Positions 12,120 through 23,876 of a stretch of 64,000 bases of DNA are shown one piece after another (the first letter of the stretch is position 1; each line of letters begins with the position of its first letter). Source of the stretch: Liquidambar formosana (taxonomy: Eukaryota > Streptophyta > Magnoliopsida > Saxifragales > Altingiaceae); contig CM077823.1 in assembly GCA_039720395.1 (NCBI GenBank), positions 31,206,371-31,270,370 of the forward strand. The letters run 5' to 3'. The notes beneath the pieces are model-generated. The model saw only the letters and a program-made list of their open reading frames with translations. It was not told the origin of the DNA and did not search any database. The position numbers were made by a program, and so were the translations under genes.

Positions 12120-12398
12120 CTTACTTAATTGACCGTCTGTTTTAAAAAAACACGTTTTTTAAGAAAATCATATCAAACGCTTTCACATAAATACATATGT
12201 TTTGACATTCCAATTTTTCCCTCAAGTGTACAAAAAAAAAAAAGAAAAAAAAAGAAAAGAAAAGAAAATAAAGAGAGAATACCTTTTTAAGGGTATTTTA
12301 GGCAATGAAATAAAAAGAATCATTGACTTTTGGAATGTAACAATAATCTTAAAACATTCCAAAAAGGAAAGGAGATCAATAATTTAGGAACGGAGTGA
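12120..12398. mobile_element. Stowaway-like MITE, left end eroded
   Basis: This belongs to the same family as 12917-13187, 20048-20304 and the split copy at 13591-15764. Shared words include TGAAATAAAAAGAATCATTGA and the end TAGGAACGGAGTGAA. An A-rich run lies inside. Confidence 0.6.
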
Positions 12399-12916
12399 AT
12401 ATATAATTTTTAAGACTAACTATTAGATTTGATTTGCTTCATATATACTAGTAATCGAGCACACGCGATACGTGTGCAATACATTTTTTCAAGTTTCTTA
12501 AACCGCATGCGTGTGTGTAGGAGATAATTAAGGGGAAATAGGTTATGATGGGTTTTTTCAAATTAGTAAAATTACCAAATCATCTCTTCGCTTTATTAAC
12601 TTGTAAGGGGGTTTTAATATTTCCAATTGCAATCCAACGACGACAAAAAAAAATTGACTTTATATAATAGTATAGATACAAATCATGCATACCAAAATTT
12701 TAAGAGTTGCCTCTTTCTTCTATTTTTCTACGTAGGAATATGCATAATTTTATCAAGTTATGAAGTCTAAATTAATGCATCTTGAAAAAGAAACTCATCA
12801 TATCCTCGATTAAAGTTCTCCAATTAAACAATCTAGAGGCTCTGTTAATTTGGATCTCGAAAAGTAAGGCTTTGAAAAACCAAAATTGACATCTTTCTTC
12901 TAAGCTATAACTCATA

Positions 12917-13187
12917 CTCTCTCCCTCCCTTTATTAACCTTCTTTCCTTTTTTTTTCTCTTTTAAGATGTTTCAAAATTATTATCCAATTAAAAAAGTCA
13001 ATGATTCTTTTTATTAAATTTCCTATAATACCCTTTCTTATGTTTTATCTATTTCTAATGTTTTGTTAAGTTGAGGACATAATTGAAATGTGATAATAAA
13101 ATAAGTTGATGTGAAAGCATTTAATAAGCCTTCTTAAAAAACATATTTTTTCAAATGGGATAGTCAATTTTGATTCGGAGGAGGGAA
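12917..13187. mobile_element. Stowaway-like MITE
   Basis: This is the inverted-orientation relative of 12120-12398. The left end is TA followed by CTCTCTCCCTCC and the right end GGAGGAGGGAA followed by TA, matching the CTCCCTCCGT-type termini and TA target of Stowaway elements. Confidence 0.65.
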
Positions 13188-13660
13188 TATTTGCTAAACC
13201 GAAATTGGCATTTGTACGAGAATATTGTTGAGGTTTTCTCAAACTGCTAACTTCAGAGCTGTGAATGCATTAGAATCCTACGTACGTACATCCTTGCTCA
13301 CCTTAAAACGTAGATGACTTCCCTTCCCCAAAATTGGTGAGTTGATTATTCTTTTTGATTTTTTGGCACAAGCAATAATATATAAAAGCTTTTTAGTCAA
13401 TAGGCCGTTTTAATGAAGATGGTTGCCCATAAGAAAATCAGAACCCAAGAAGGGGGAATTACTTCTGCACCTCGTAAGAAGTGAAGAGTTCTTATTTCAT
13501 GGAGTACTTGGGCAATATTATACGTAACACCATAATATAGTACTATATAGACAGCACCTGATCGATATGGTAATGAACCTCTTGTGAATACTTCCTCTAT
13601 TTCTAATTGTCTGTCCTCTTTGAAAAAACATGAAACCTTATTAAATACTTTCACATTACT

Positions 13661-13663
13661 ATA

Positions 13664-13728
<65 letters not shown>
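13661..13728. repeat. (AT)n microsatellite
   Basis: A nearly perfect AT tract of more than 60 bp lies inside the left half of the interrupted MITE. It creates repetitive Ile-Tyr open frames on both strands that are not genes. Confidence 0.95.
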
Positions 13729-13731
<3 letters not shown>

Positions 13732-13958
13732 TCGACATTCCAATTTTACCCAGAAATATACAAAACATTGAAAAGAGAGAGAACACCCTTTTATGGGTAT
13801 TTCAGAAATGAAATAAAAAGAATCATTAACTTTTAGAGAGAATGACAAAATGGTGGGTTGAAATAAAAGTAATTTTAAAAAAAAGGTCAAAACTTCCGTA
13901 TTTCTTTCAAAATGGCAGTAAGGAATCTTAATTCTCAAAAGAGGGGATTTAGTGGTAA

Positions 13959-14780
13959 GGGAGGGGCTATTTCCACAGCCTTTTTGGCTTCATCCATAAC
14001 CCTCTCAATGTTTTGATTGACTTTTGAGTTATTTTTGCATAAAAAGCATAAATAATACCACAATACCCGATTTACCCCTGTTAGATCTATCCTCCATCCA
14101 CTTTCACACTTAGCAATCTTCTTCTTTTCTATATTCTTCATTTTTTTTTTTGGCCTAAATTCCTATACTGCCCCTCCTTTTTTAACAACATAACATAAAA
14201 CAAATGTAGAAGAAGGATAACAATTTCTACAGGAAGCTATTTGAAGCCTTTTGAAGGAAAATATGAGGTATTCCTATAGCTGGAAGACGAAGGTATTCCT
14301 ACTCACTTCTCTAGATCTTCGATCAATTTTTTTTTCTTGTTTTCTTTCTTTCTTGATTTTCTCCCATCTCTTTTATATTCTTGTTCCTTTTCTTCTAATA
14401 AAATATTATGCTTAGGTATTTTATTTTTTATTCAAGCAATTGTTTTTTCTCTCAATTCATTAAAGTACATATGTATTGAGGATCAATGTGTGTAAGATTT
14501 TTGTTCACTCGTTTGTTCGTTGAAGTAGTTATATAGGTCAATATGTTAAGTTAAATGAATTGCTATTATTAAAAGAAGGGGGCAGTATGAGAATTTAGGG
14601 AAAGAAAAAAAAAACAGAAATACTGCACCATGTGAAAGTAGATGGAGGGGAGATGTAAGAAACATAAATTGGGTATTGTGGTCTTATTTGAGTTTTTTTG
14701 GCAAAAGCAACTCAAAAGTCAACCAAAACATTAAGAGGGTTATGGATGAAGCCAAAAAAGCCGTGGAAATAGCCCCTCCT
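13959..14780. mobile_element. MULE-type element, 822 bp, innermost of the nest
   Basis: Inverted ends of about 80 bp start GGGAGGGGCTATTTCCAC on the left and AGGAGGGGCTATTTCCAC on the reverse of the right. They are flanked by the 9-mer tagtggtaa at 13950-13958 and 14781-14789. No transposase is visible, so it is a non-autonomous Mutator-type element. Confidence 0.85.
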
Positions 14781-15362
14781 TAGTGGTAAATGTCAATAAT
14801 ATCCTTTAATTCTACAACAGAGAATTTTATTCCGTACAAATTCTCTCATTAGACATTAGACCTTTCAATGTCGCTATAAAAAAAATCCTAAACCCTAAGT
14901 TCAATATTTTCTCTACATTGAAATCACAAGATCATTGATACTTCCTTGTCAATTTCACAATCCCGAATCTACATAGATAAGTGTGATTGCCCTATTTCTT
15001 AGCCATTCACCCTACAGATGCTTATTTTTTATCCTCTTCACCACTTTTAAAGTCATGATCGGAACAATGACTCCTCTTTTTAATTAAAAGACATAATATA
15101 CATTTAACACTAAATCTGAAAATCACGTCTTCATGGCACTTAGCTTAAGAATCTTGCAATTTGAAATTCTAAAATATTGACTGAATAAACAGTTTTTCTT
15201 CCATGAGTTATTTTACCTACTTACACTTACAATGCCTCGGGTTTTATTAAATTTAGGTATAAAACTCAGTACATCGATTCTCATCCAAATTAAATTTCAT
15301 GGGTCAAGAAACATGCTTTAGTGGGAATGGGTCTGACGAGATGGAGTGTATTTAGGGGAAGA

Positions 15363-15496
15363 GATTCTTTCCATTTAATAGACGGTTCATTGAAATCCAA
15401 ACCATTCATACCATATAGGAAACCAAAACATGTGGGATTCATATGGTATGAACAGTTCAGATTTTAATGGACCGTCTATTGTAATGGAGATGATCC
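15363..15496. mobile_element. Small foldback element
   Basis: Two arms of about 55 bp are inverted copies of each other, sharing ATAGACGGT, CATTCATACCATAT and their complements, around a short loop. It is probably a miniature inverted-repeat element. The family was not identified. Confidence 0.6.
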
Positions 15497-17011
15497 TTGC
15501 TCGTATTTAGGAGGGTTGAAAAAGAAAAAAAAATTAAAAGGGCAAAACAGTTATTATAAAAGGGTAAATATTAAATTCCCTCTTTTGGGGATAAAAGTTC
15601 ATTATTACCCTTTTAAATAGAATAAAGAGTTTTGATCCTTTTTCTTGGAATTACTTTTATTTTAACCCACCATTTTGTCATTCTCCCTAATTTCTTAAAT
15701 GTGACAATAATTTTGAAACATCCTAAAAAAGAAAGGAGACCAATAATTTAGGAATTGATGGAGAATTTTGGAAGGTATTTTAGTCAACCAACTCATGTCA
15801 CATTAAATGTTATAACTACGTGCACTAATTAGGAGATGTGTATAGCAGTTTCTCTTAATACTTATAAGACAACTCAAAAATATAAAAGTTATTTACAATA
15901 TATCATTATTAAATTATGAGATAATCTTTGATAAGGCACATACCCATCAAAATTGATGAGGCAATATCATTTTATAAGCAAATAGTGGGACCATGCATGT
16001 ATTGATGAAGACCATTGAAATAGATCTAATTGTAATTAAAATATAAATATTTTTAAATTTCACAAAGATCAATGATACAAAATATTACGTAGATATATTT
16101 ATTTTTATTTTAATGGATGATATGGCTATGTACGTGCTTGTGCAAAAAATAAAATAAAAAATGAAATCTTGTTTAATTACAAACTTTTTAATTCAATTTC
16201 TTTTCTTTATTGCTACCTGTTTGACCTTAACTGTTAATCATGGAGTATAAGATATCCTCAATCTATTTAAAGGTCTAATTTGTCACATTGATCCACCATT
16301 TTACATATGAAATGATGTTTGCCGGCCTCGTCATATTTGATAAGCATTGCCCCATCACATACTAAAAAATATAATATTATTACTATTAAATATTGGTAAT
16401 ATGATTATTAAATGACAGAGCCGGTTTGAGTCCTCTACCCTTCAAAACTACCAGCATAATTCTCTAGTGAAAGCAAGACCTACTGAGCAACACTGCCATG
16501 AAAAGTCCTCTAGCTAACCTTCAAAACTACCGCCATTATTATTATTATTTTTTGCCTAAACCCACCCTTCACCTAACTTTTTCATCTAATATTTCCAAAA
16601 GTAGGGTATGCATCAATCAAATTTTATATAACACCTGAGGCTTTAGTCGAATCTGGACCCTTCATGGTAGGTCAGACTCACTCTCTGATAAAGAATCATT
16701 TGTTATGAGGGGTTGCGATAAAATCGACTGGACCATGCATCCCCATAATGGAGATCGAGGATCATATATAGATCAAGCAAAGGCAGATACATTCAGGTTT
16801 CGTGGTTTTTTTTTTTTTTTTTTCCCCCTTTTTTTGGTCTTCTCGTGCATCGCGCATGAACTCGATCCTTGGCCATTCGATCTGAGCGAGACATCAATTT
16901 GAGTGCAGCTGGGAAAGCAGGCGCAGGCTAGGCCCACCAGTCATGCACCTTTAGCTGATCAGCCAAGTCTGAACAAAAATGCTTGGCAATTAATACACCT
17001 ACGTGGGTACG
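15497..17011. other. Intergenic, no gene seen
   Basis: The end of the nested elements (to 15764) is followed by AT-rich DNA with no recognisable gene. It includes a poly-T run near 16806-16822 and the immediate upstream region of the SCPL pseudogene. Confidence 0.5.
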
Positions 17012-17377
17012 ATGTTACTGCGTTTATGTCTTCTATTTGTTCCCTCCAACGTTGCAGCGTCACAATACTCAATCACCAAGACCTTACCGGGCTTTCCCGG
17101 GAATCTCCCGTTCAAACTTGAAACTGGGTGAGTGTTTCCTTAGGATTTGTTTGGTAATTTTAAAAAATCAAACTAGACTAGGTTAACTTCCGAACTGTTA
17201 TATGTAGTTTTTAATTTTTTACATAAATGTACTAACTTATAATTGGTTTGAAAAAAACCTATGTTAATGCCTTGGTTTCAGAGAAAAAAAAATACTAAAT
17301 AAATTAAGCAAAAAGAACAAACACTAACCAAACAGTGTAAAATCAAAATAGATTAGATTTACCAACTAAAACTAACC

Positions 17378-17460
17378 TAGTGGTGAGAGAGGGTGGGAAA
17401 AAGGATAGGAATAGGATAGGTTAGGGGTTTGAACTCCTCCCAATGTACCGAAAAAAAAAA
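17378..17460 (+). mobile_element. SINE-like unit in SCPL intron 1
   Basis: A box A-like word (TAGTGGTGAGAGA) and a box B-like word (GGGTTTGAACTCC) precede a poly-A run and a poly-G run. It resembles the end of a tRNA-derived SINE. No target duplication was found. Confidence 0.4.
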
Positions 17461-19023
17461 AAAGGGGGGGGGGGTTAGATTTATGAATAAATTACAAGAA
17501 ACCCCCCTATAACAAAAAGATTATAGGTCGATTATCTTGGTGAGGGAAGTAATGACCACATTTATTTATTTTTTTCTCGGCAAAAAGAGCAATTTTATTA
17601 AGATGAAAAGTTGTACAGCCCGGCCGGTACAACTTTTCATCTTTAGGTAACTTACATTAATCCATGCAGCACTGGTCGAAATTTTAAGCCAACTCTGTTT
17701 GTGTTTAAGATACATCGGCGTGGGTGAATTGGAAGATGTGCAACTATTCTATTACTTTGTCGAGTCAGAAAGGAATCCGAAAGACGACCCTCTCATGCTT
17801 TGGCTCACCGGAGGCCCTGGTTGTTCTGCCTTTAGTGGCCTCGTCTATGAAATTGGTATATTCCTCATCCTCTACACATAATTTTGGAGCAACTACTATA
17901 GGAGACTCTATTATGATCACCTAACCTTTGGAGAAAGGGGAGAAAGGGGAGAAAGAAATTGTGAGGACAAGAAATAATGAAAAGAAGGTGAAAATAGTAA
18001 TACTATACTCGGACTTCACAACCATGCAACATTTTATAAGCTATGATGGAAATTGCTAAGTTTATCCACTCTTTCTACCCATTTGGCGGTATACGGGCTG
18101 AGGCATAGGTGGCATTGTAATTTATGTAATAAAAAGAATGAGTCTCTTATGTGTAGGAAAAGAGACTTATCCATCCGGTGGATCAAGAAATATGCATTTA
18201 TATCCTCATGTAATAAATCCTGAAAACCCATTGACTAAATGATGAAATCGGTTACCATAGACTAAATGATCCAAAAGGTCCGGATGGGATTAAACTAGCA
18301 GTATTATATGCATCTAAGTACTATTGACTAAGAGACCGTAAAAAATAAAATGCTCTGAGCAGACGTTTAAATTGTTTAATTTCCATTTGAGTGACTACCC
18401 TATCTAGACCAAATCTATAAACCATCCCTCCCCAAAAGAGAAAAATTAAAAAAAATAAGAGTAAAGAATAAAAATAAAATGATTTCCTTACCACTGTGCC
18501 ATGAATGACAGCTTTGACAATGGCCAGAACAATTAAAAGGATAAATTGTTGATACCAACGTGTCCCCTAAGCCCACATCCAACATCTTCATCTTATAGTG
18601 GTAGGAAGTCTGGTAGAAAGCGAGGTCAATCTTGAATCAAATTGGTATCGAATTAATAGGAACTAATGAAAATTAATGTGCTTAATCAAACGCCTAAGCT
18701 TATTTATTTATTTATTTTTTCTAGGCAAACATGAGATTGCGCTGCAGTGCTTGCATGTGTGACGAACTGATTATTTCTCATCGATCAGAAACACCCTTTG
18801 TACGCTTCCAATTTTGTGCAGGTCCATTAAATTTTGACTATACAAATTCCAGTGAGAGCGTACCGACATTTTCGTTGAACCCCTACTCATGGACAAAGGT
18901 GTGAGACTTAAACCAGCTACTACTCGATCGGGTTTGGAAAATGTTGGTGCACTCAGTCAAAAAACTAGCTTATCACCTCGTTTCCATCCGACTTGGCAAT
19001 TGGGTGTGGCATGCTCTACATTA

Positions 19024-19311
19024 GAGCATTCACAATGATACTTTTACCGGGTTCTTTTAGTGTCAGCCTTTATATTTAAGAGGCAGATAACAGCTTTTGT
19101 TGCTCCAATGGGCATGCTAAGTCAGGTGTTAAGCCTGTCAAATGTTAAACTCTCCGCTACAGTTAGGGATGACAGTAACGTGCCAAGATGGCACGTTATG
19201 AATTTTTAATCAATTTTTTTTTAGCTTCTTGTACGGACAATTGATGCGATGGATACTTTCAACAGTTAAAGAAGGAGTTAACAGATGTTAATGTATCCAT
19301 TGTGGATGCTC
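19024..19311. mobile_element. Tourist-type MITE in SCPL intron 3
   Basis: The ends GAGCATTCACAATG and CATTGTGGATGCTC are inverted, with TTA on each side (19021-19023 and 19312-19314). The element is 288 bp with no coding capacity and lies between SCPL exons 3 and 4. The DNA around it (about 18970-19430) shows a further weak inverted repeat, hinting at nesting. Confidence 0.8.
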
Positions 19312-20047
19312 TTAGCAAGTTAACTGATGTGGTATGCCATATAGACTAACTTTTTTTGGTTTTAAAAATTAGTGGCGTTGTATGCCACATAAGTTATCAT
19401 GTCGGATAGAAACGGACCAGTGGATATGTAAAAGCAGTGGTTACCATAGCACTACTACATACTCTGGTTTATCTGCAACATTTCTAGTCAATTAATCCTA
19501 GGACCTCTATTTAGTCAACTAGTCATGCATGTAGTACCAAATTTTACAGGTTGGCAACATAATATTCTTAGATGCACCCGTTGGCACTGGATTTTCATAT
19601 GCAAGAAGTTGGGAAGGTTACAACATTGGATAAACTATATGCAGCACAGACCTATAGTTTTCTAAGGAAGGTGAATGAAAAATCGTAACCTATTTCTTTT
19701 TATTTTGCAGAATTACAGATTGGTACGGCTATGAAAAAAAAATTACATATCAATACAGATGACTACTAACTTAGTAGTCATCAACTACGAATTAAGTTAA
19801 CTAAGAATGAATACTACTACTCTGTATTCCCCTTAAAAGACCACATAAGCACTATCAAAACCAAGACAAAGGGTGGTCCACTGATCGATTAGGTGGGAAC
19901 ACTCTTCAATGCCTAATTGTGCGCATTGCATGATATTAATTTGGTTAGTGACTACTCCATAATACCTTAAAAAATGCAAGCCAAATGTGAAAACCTGATT
20001 CAAGTAGAAAACACCCTTTGTCTAATCCATAATACCTTCAAATAGTA

Positions 20048-20304
20048 CTCCTTCCGTTTCTAAATAAATGTCCTACTTTTATTTTTGGGATATTTCAAAA
20101 TAATTGTCCTATTTCAAAAATCAATGGTAATTTTTTATTCATTTCCTAAAATACCCTTAAAAAGATATACTCACTTTTAATGTTTTACACACTTGAGGGT
20201 AAAATTGGAATTTCAAAACACATATTGATGTGAAAGCATTTAATAGGGTTTTCTTAAAAAAACGTGTTTTTTCAAAGGGAACACTTAATTTGGAACAAAG
20301 GGAG
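20048..20304. mobile_element. Stowaway MITE, 257 bp
   Basis: The termini CTCCTTCCGTTTC and GGAACAAAGGGAG are inverted and flanked by TA (20046-20047 and 20305-20306), the hallmark of Stowaway elements mobilised by Tc1/mariner transposases. It is the best-preserved copy of this family here. Confidence 0.85.
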
Positions 20305-20453
20305 TATTTTTTTCTTAGAAAACAATATTGTTGTAAAATTTGTAATGTTTTATGCATTTGAAGCGATCAACTAAAAGAAGTTGCAATGGCGAGTGTACAA
20401 ATGCAGATCCAAGCAATGCACTTTGTGTAAAGTATCTTCAAGCAGTTATGGAG

Positions 20454-21040
20454 GTGAGTGAGATTTTCACTTCATGGTTTTCACAAGATACAAAATTTTC
20501 GAGGCAATGAGATTGGTTGATTTATCATTCAAATTTGTAGTGCATTAAAAAAATATGTACTGCACAAATATTGGAACCTACATTGATTCATTATCCCCAA
20601 AACCAAATGGATCGAAATGGGATCAAGGCTTTCCCAAACAGAGTCCCATAGATTTCCTCGTTTCTACACTTCAAGTTCTTGTTTTTGCAGTAATTTTTAA
20701 CCACGTAGGAATAATGGTGCCAGGATTAAGCTATATATCTATCCCAAATCCACCCACCACCACTAAAATACAAAACAATTTTGGACTTCATACGGTTCTA
20801 GTCTTCTAGACAATCTACCGACACACAAACACCCACTCTCGATCACATAAAAACATAAAACATTCTTCCAATATGCTAAATAATTACAGAAAAAAAAAAA
20901 AAACCATAAATTCACAATCTAGCTAGCATACTGTACAGGACATCCTCAATTGCCATAATTAAACCTCAATAACCTCATATGATGGCTAGAAGCAACCCCT
21001 CACAGCTCCTCACAAAAAAACTCAAAGCAACCAAAGATCG
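20454..21040. other. SCPL pseudogene gap, no exon seen
   Basis: This part of the SCPL locus should hold middle exons, but I recognise none. It is AT-rich noncoding DNA ending at the solo LTR. Confidence 0.4.
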
Positions 21041-21738
21041 TGTTGGGCTTCCCTCCTTATGGGCTGACCCAACCTTGTGTGTGTGTGGTGTTAACCACTT
21101 GGGCCTTGAGTAAGTAAAATATTAATTAAATAAACAAAAATCAGATCAGATTTTTGGGAGACGAAAAGGCGACTTCTGGACTCTTCCTTCTTTACCTTTC
21201 TCTGCTTTTCTCGTTTGGTGCTGATCTTGGTCCCATTGCACACCAATTTCGTCCCTTTGCTCAAGTGTCTCTTGGCTTTGTCTTGGATACAAAATACAGC
21301 AGATTCTCTTGCTTTTGGGTGAGCTCGTGTCTACTTTTGGGGCTGTTTTTGCTGCTGTCCAGCTTGCATTTGTGAAGTTAAAGCTCTATCTTTTTTGGGT
21401 GGTTTGGGTATTCCTTTGTTGCAAGCTTGGAGGCCTCTTATTCTACCTATTTGGTGAGGTCTTTCTATTCTTGTATTTGCTGAAAATTTGTTGAAATACA
21501 CTTTTAGATGTTTGTTTAATTGTATTTGAGACTTTGTGTCTCTTGTACTCGAACTTTGTTTATAGTGGAGAAATCGATTTCGGTCTCGCCCATGGATGTA
21601 CCTCATTTTGAGGGAACCACGTAAATCTTTGTGTCCCTATTTTATTTCCTTTGCTTGATATATTTTTCTGAAATTTTAGTTGCTGCGTTTTTATTATCTC
21701 TCCTTGATTTGCACTTGTGGGAAGCATTTTTCCCAACA
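21041..21738. mobile_element. Solo LTR, 698 bp, with 5-bp target duplication
   Basis: The ends are TGTTGGG...CCCAACA, flanked by the direct repeat gatcg at 21036-21040 and 21739-21743. No internal retroelement sequence lies next to it, so it is a solo LTR left by LTR-LTR recombination. Words such as GTCTCGCCCATGGATGTA near its 3' end resemble Ty1/copia LTRs; that class call is from memory of such elements. It sits in the gap of the SCPL pseudogene. Confidence 0.85.
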
Positions 21739-22138
21739 GATCGAACATCGATCTACTGATTTACATATATAAAACTTTAATCATATTTCGTTTATGACTA
21801 TAAGCATATATACATCTGGTTCTAGAATATGGAAGACACAAAATTTGCTAGTGGGGGTAAAAAAATATGTCTGTTCTAATTTTAATCTTTCGTTTTTAGT
21901 TCTCTAAATTAATTTTCTAAGAAATTCAACCTTTTTTCCTCACAGCGGTGATCATGACATGGTTGTTCCATATTTGGATACACAAGCATAGATAAGATCT
22001 CTGAATTTGACTATTGCTGATGATTGGAAACTATGGTTTGTTGATGGTCAAATAGCAGGGTTGGTTTCTTAGAGCTTTCACAAGCTTTGCTTCATACTCA
22101 TTTTCAACTTTATATTGTTTTTAATTCAAAAGTTTACT

Positions 22139-22414
22139 ACTTTCTCCGTCCTAGTTTGTTTGCCTACATTTTTTATTTTAAGATGTCTCCAAATGTTCGT
22201 CTATTTTTTAAAGTCAAAACAATTACTTTTTTTCCCCCCAAAATACCCTCTATTTTCAAAAGTTTTTTTTTTTTTTTTTTTTCCCATTCTATTTTGGAGG
22301 GTAAAATTTCCAAGTTAAATAAATTGAGTGACATACATGACAATACTTTAAATGTATCATCTAGATATTTGTGCTTGGTCAAAATGACGCATATAAATTG
22401 GGACAGAGGGTGTA
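22139..22414. mobile_element. Stowaway-like MITE
   Basis: A CTTTCTCCGTCCTAG-type left end and a GGGACAGAGGGTG-type right end bracket a sequence with a poly-T run. The ends match the Stowaway consensus style. It is degenerate and lies just before the last SCPL exon remnant. Confidence 0.6.
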
Positions 22415-22747
22415 CTATACATCAGGCAACTAAACTGTTTAACTTCTTAACGTAGATGCACAATTACATATACAGAAAAGAAAAGAAATATCATATGACA
22501 TTTGCAACTGTAAAGATAAGAATATACAAAATTTGTCTCTCCATTGATGTGATGAAGTAACAAAATTTGCCTATATCTTTTGTCTTGGACAGGGAGGGGT
22601 TCGTACGGCGCCCGACCGGAGTACAAGCCTAAGGAATGTTTTGCCATGGTTTATATGTGGTTTGCTCACTACCCTCTCCAACAAGCAAAGGAAGTCCCAA
22701 ATGAATCCAAATATTCCACTTTATTGAGTGAGCTTGTTCCACAATAA

Positions 22748-23121
22748 ATCTTTCCATATCTGTTCACAGTGTGGTGTAATTAGAATAATATATGAAACTT
22801 TGAACCACTATAACTTTCACTTTATGTTCTTGCAGGTGAAATGCATTGCGGGATTAATTAGTCTGAACCCAAATCTTAGCCGAAATATATTGACCAGGGA
22901 TACTCCTCCTTTGGGAGAAAAAGAAAAAAAAATAATAGTAATAGTTGTCAACTAATTATAACTAGTTATATATTAACCATAAAAGAAAATGATCAATAAT
23001 GACATGCAGACCATGAAAATGATGATATACAAAGCGAGCTTTTCTCCATCCTAGTTGGATCTTCAATTTTCCTCTTACCAGCTTTAACCTTTTGAAGATA
23101 AGAATATTGATGTGACCTTAA
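22748..23121. other. Intergenic, no gene seen
   Basis: This is the downstream flank of the SCPL pseudogene. It is AT-rich with no recognisable coding, RNA or repeat signal. Confidence 0.4.
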
Positions 23122-23261
23122 CCCTCTATTTGGCTCCCGAATTCTATCAAGGGAAAAAATTAAGAAGGAAATAAAATGAAAGGAAAAGATAAAATAATAT
23201 CAGGCAAAAAGTATTACAATTCTTCTTCTTCTTCTTCTTCTTCTTCTTCTTCTTCTTCTTC

Positions 23262-23308
<47 letters not shown>

Positions 23309-23412
23309 CTTCAATGTTCCATTCTAACCAAATAAGGAAAAATATAATTCCTTATGAAACACGTAGTATATTTTTTTCCTTGATAAGTTCGGGGAAGCAA
23401 ATAGAGCCTAAG
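23122..23412. mobile_element. MITE with internal TTC and T tracts
   Basis: The left end CTCTATTTGGCTCCCGAA and the reverse complement of the right end (GGCTCTATTTGCTTCCCCGAA) match, followed by TATCAAGG on both arms. Inside are a TTC microsatellite (about 23220-23261) and a poly-T of about 40. A degenerate relative lies at 9985-10195. Confidence 0.6.
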
Positions 23413-23828
23413 GGAGGTTATAGCAATGAAACACCTTTTTTTTTTTTTTTTTTTTCTTTTCTTTTTTCATTTTTCTAAACCAACGTTTATAAAATACGCA
23501 CTTGTGCTTCATTATTGGGACTATGGTGTGTACTATAACGAGTAAAGTATTTATGGACTTTTGCCGTATAAGATCCTAATAAATACGCGCCTGTGAAAAC
23601 TATGCCGAGCTACTTAGATTCCAAGTCTCCATGGCCACTTGGTCGGACAAAACCTACTTTTTCGCAGGGGGAGATCATAGTGGGACCTAAGTTTTGGCTG
23701 CAGCATGTATAGGGGTCATGGGGTCCCCTGTAGATTAATTGTAGGTTGTTAAATGACAATGCTCCCTAATAGATATGTGGAGTCAATTATATGCATGTCT
23801 TCTTCTCGTGTACACACACATTTAACAA

Positions 23829-23833
23829 AAAAG

Positions 23834-23873
<40 letters not shown>
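23829..23873. repeat. Poly-A tract
   Basis: A homopolymer A run of about 40 nt just upstream of the duplicated segment that starts near 23877. It may be a retroposon tail or simple slippage. Confidence 0.9.
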
Positions 23874-23875
<2 letters not shown>

Positions 23876-23876
23876 A

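Larger units (their letters stand above)
13835..15688. mobile_element. TIR element nested in a Stowaway MITE
   Basis: The left end AGAGAGAATGACAAAATGGT and the reverse complement of the right end (AGGGAGAATGACAAAATGGT) match closely for roughly 60 bp and then more loosely. The target duplication is unclear; the flanks aactttt and aatttct are only similar. It carries no coding sequence and is itself interrupted at 13959-14780. Confidence 0.65.
13591..15764. mobile_element. Stowaway-like MITE interrupted by nested elements
   Basis: The left half (13591-13834) and right half (15689-15764) together match the Stowaway family at 12120-12398. They are separated by a second terminal-inverted-repeat element. 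The left half also contains a long AT microsatellite. Confidence 0.65.
17012..22747 (+). pseudogene. Serine carboxypeptidase-like (SCPL) pseudogene
   Basis: SCPL proteins are secreted or vacuolar S10 peptidases or acyltransferases with a Ser-Asp-His triad. Exon 1 (17012-17127) encodes a signal peptide-like MLLRLCLLFVPSNVAAS and then TLPGFPGNLPFKLETG. Exon 2 (17710-17855) has YIGVGE and the diagnostic [15 protein letters not shown]. Exon 3 (18822-18898) has PLNFDYTNSS and NPYSWTK. Exon 4 (19550-19670) has NIIFLDAPVGTGFSYA but then a TAA at 19631-19633 and a shift before YSFLRK. A later piece (about 20366-20453) encodes SCNGECTNADPSNALCVKYL, and the last piece (about 22590-22747) encodes PEYKPKECFAMVYMWFAHYPL. 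The exons with the nucleophile (ESYAG) and catalytic Asp are missing, and the usual GHTAPEY catalytic His site is altered. A solo LTR and several MITEs sit within it, so it is a clear pseudogene. Confidence 0.85.

Noticed and set aside
13397..13938. Open frames with long Ile-Tyr runs on both strands
   Set aside because: They come from the AT microsatellite at 13661-13728.
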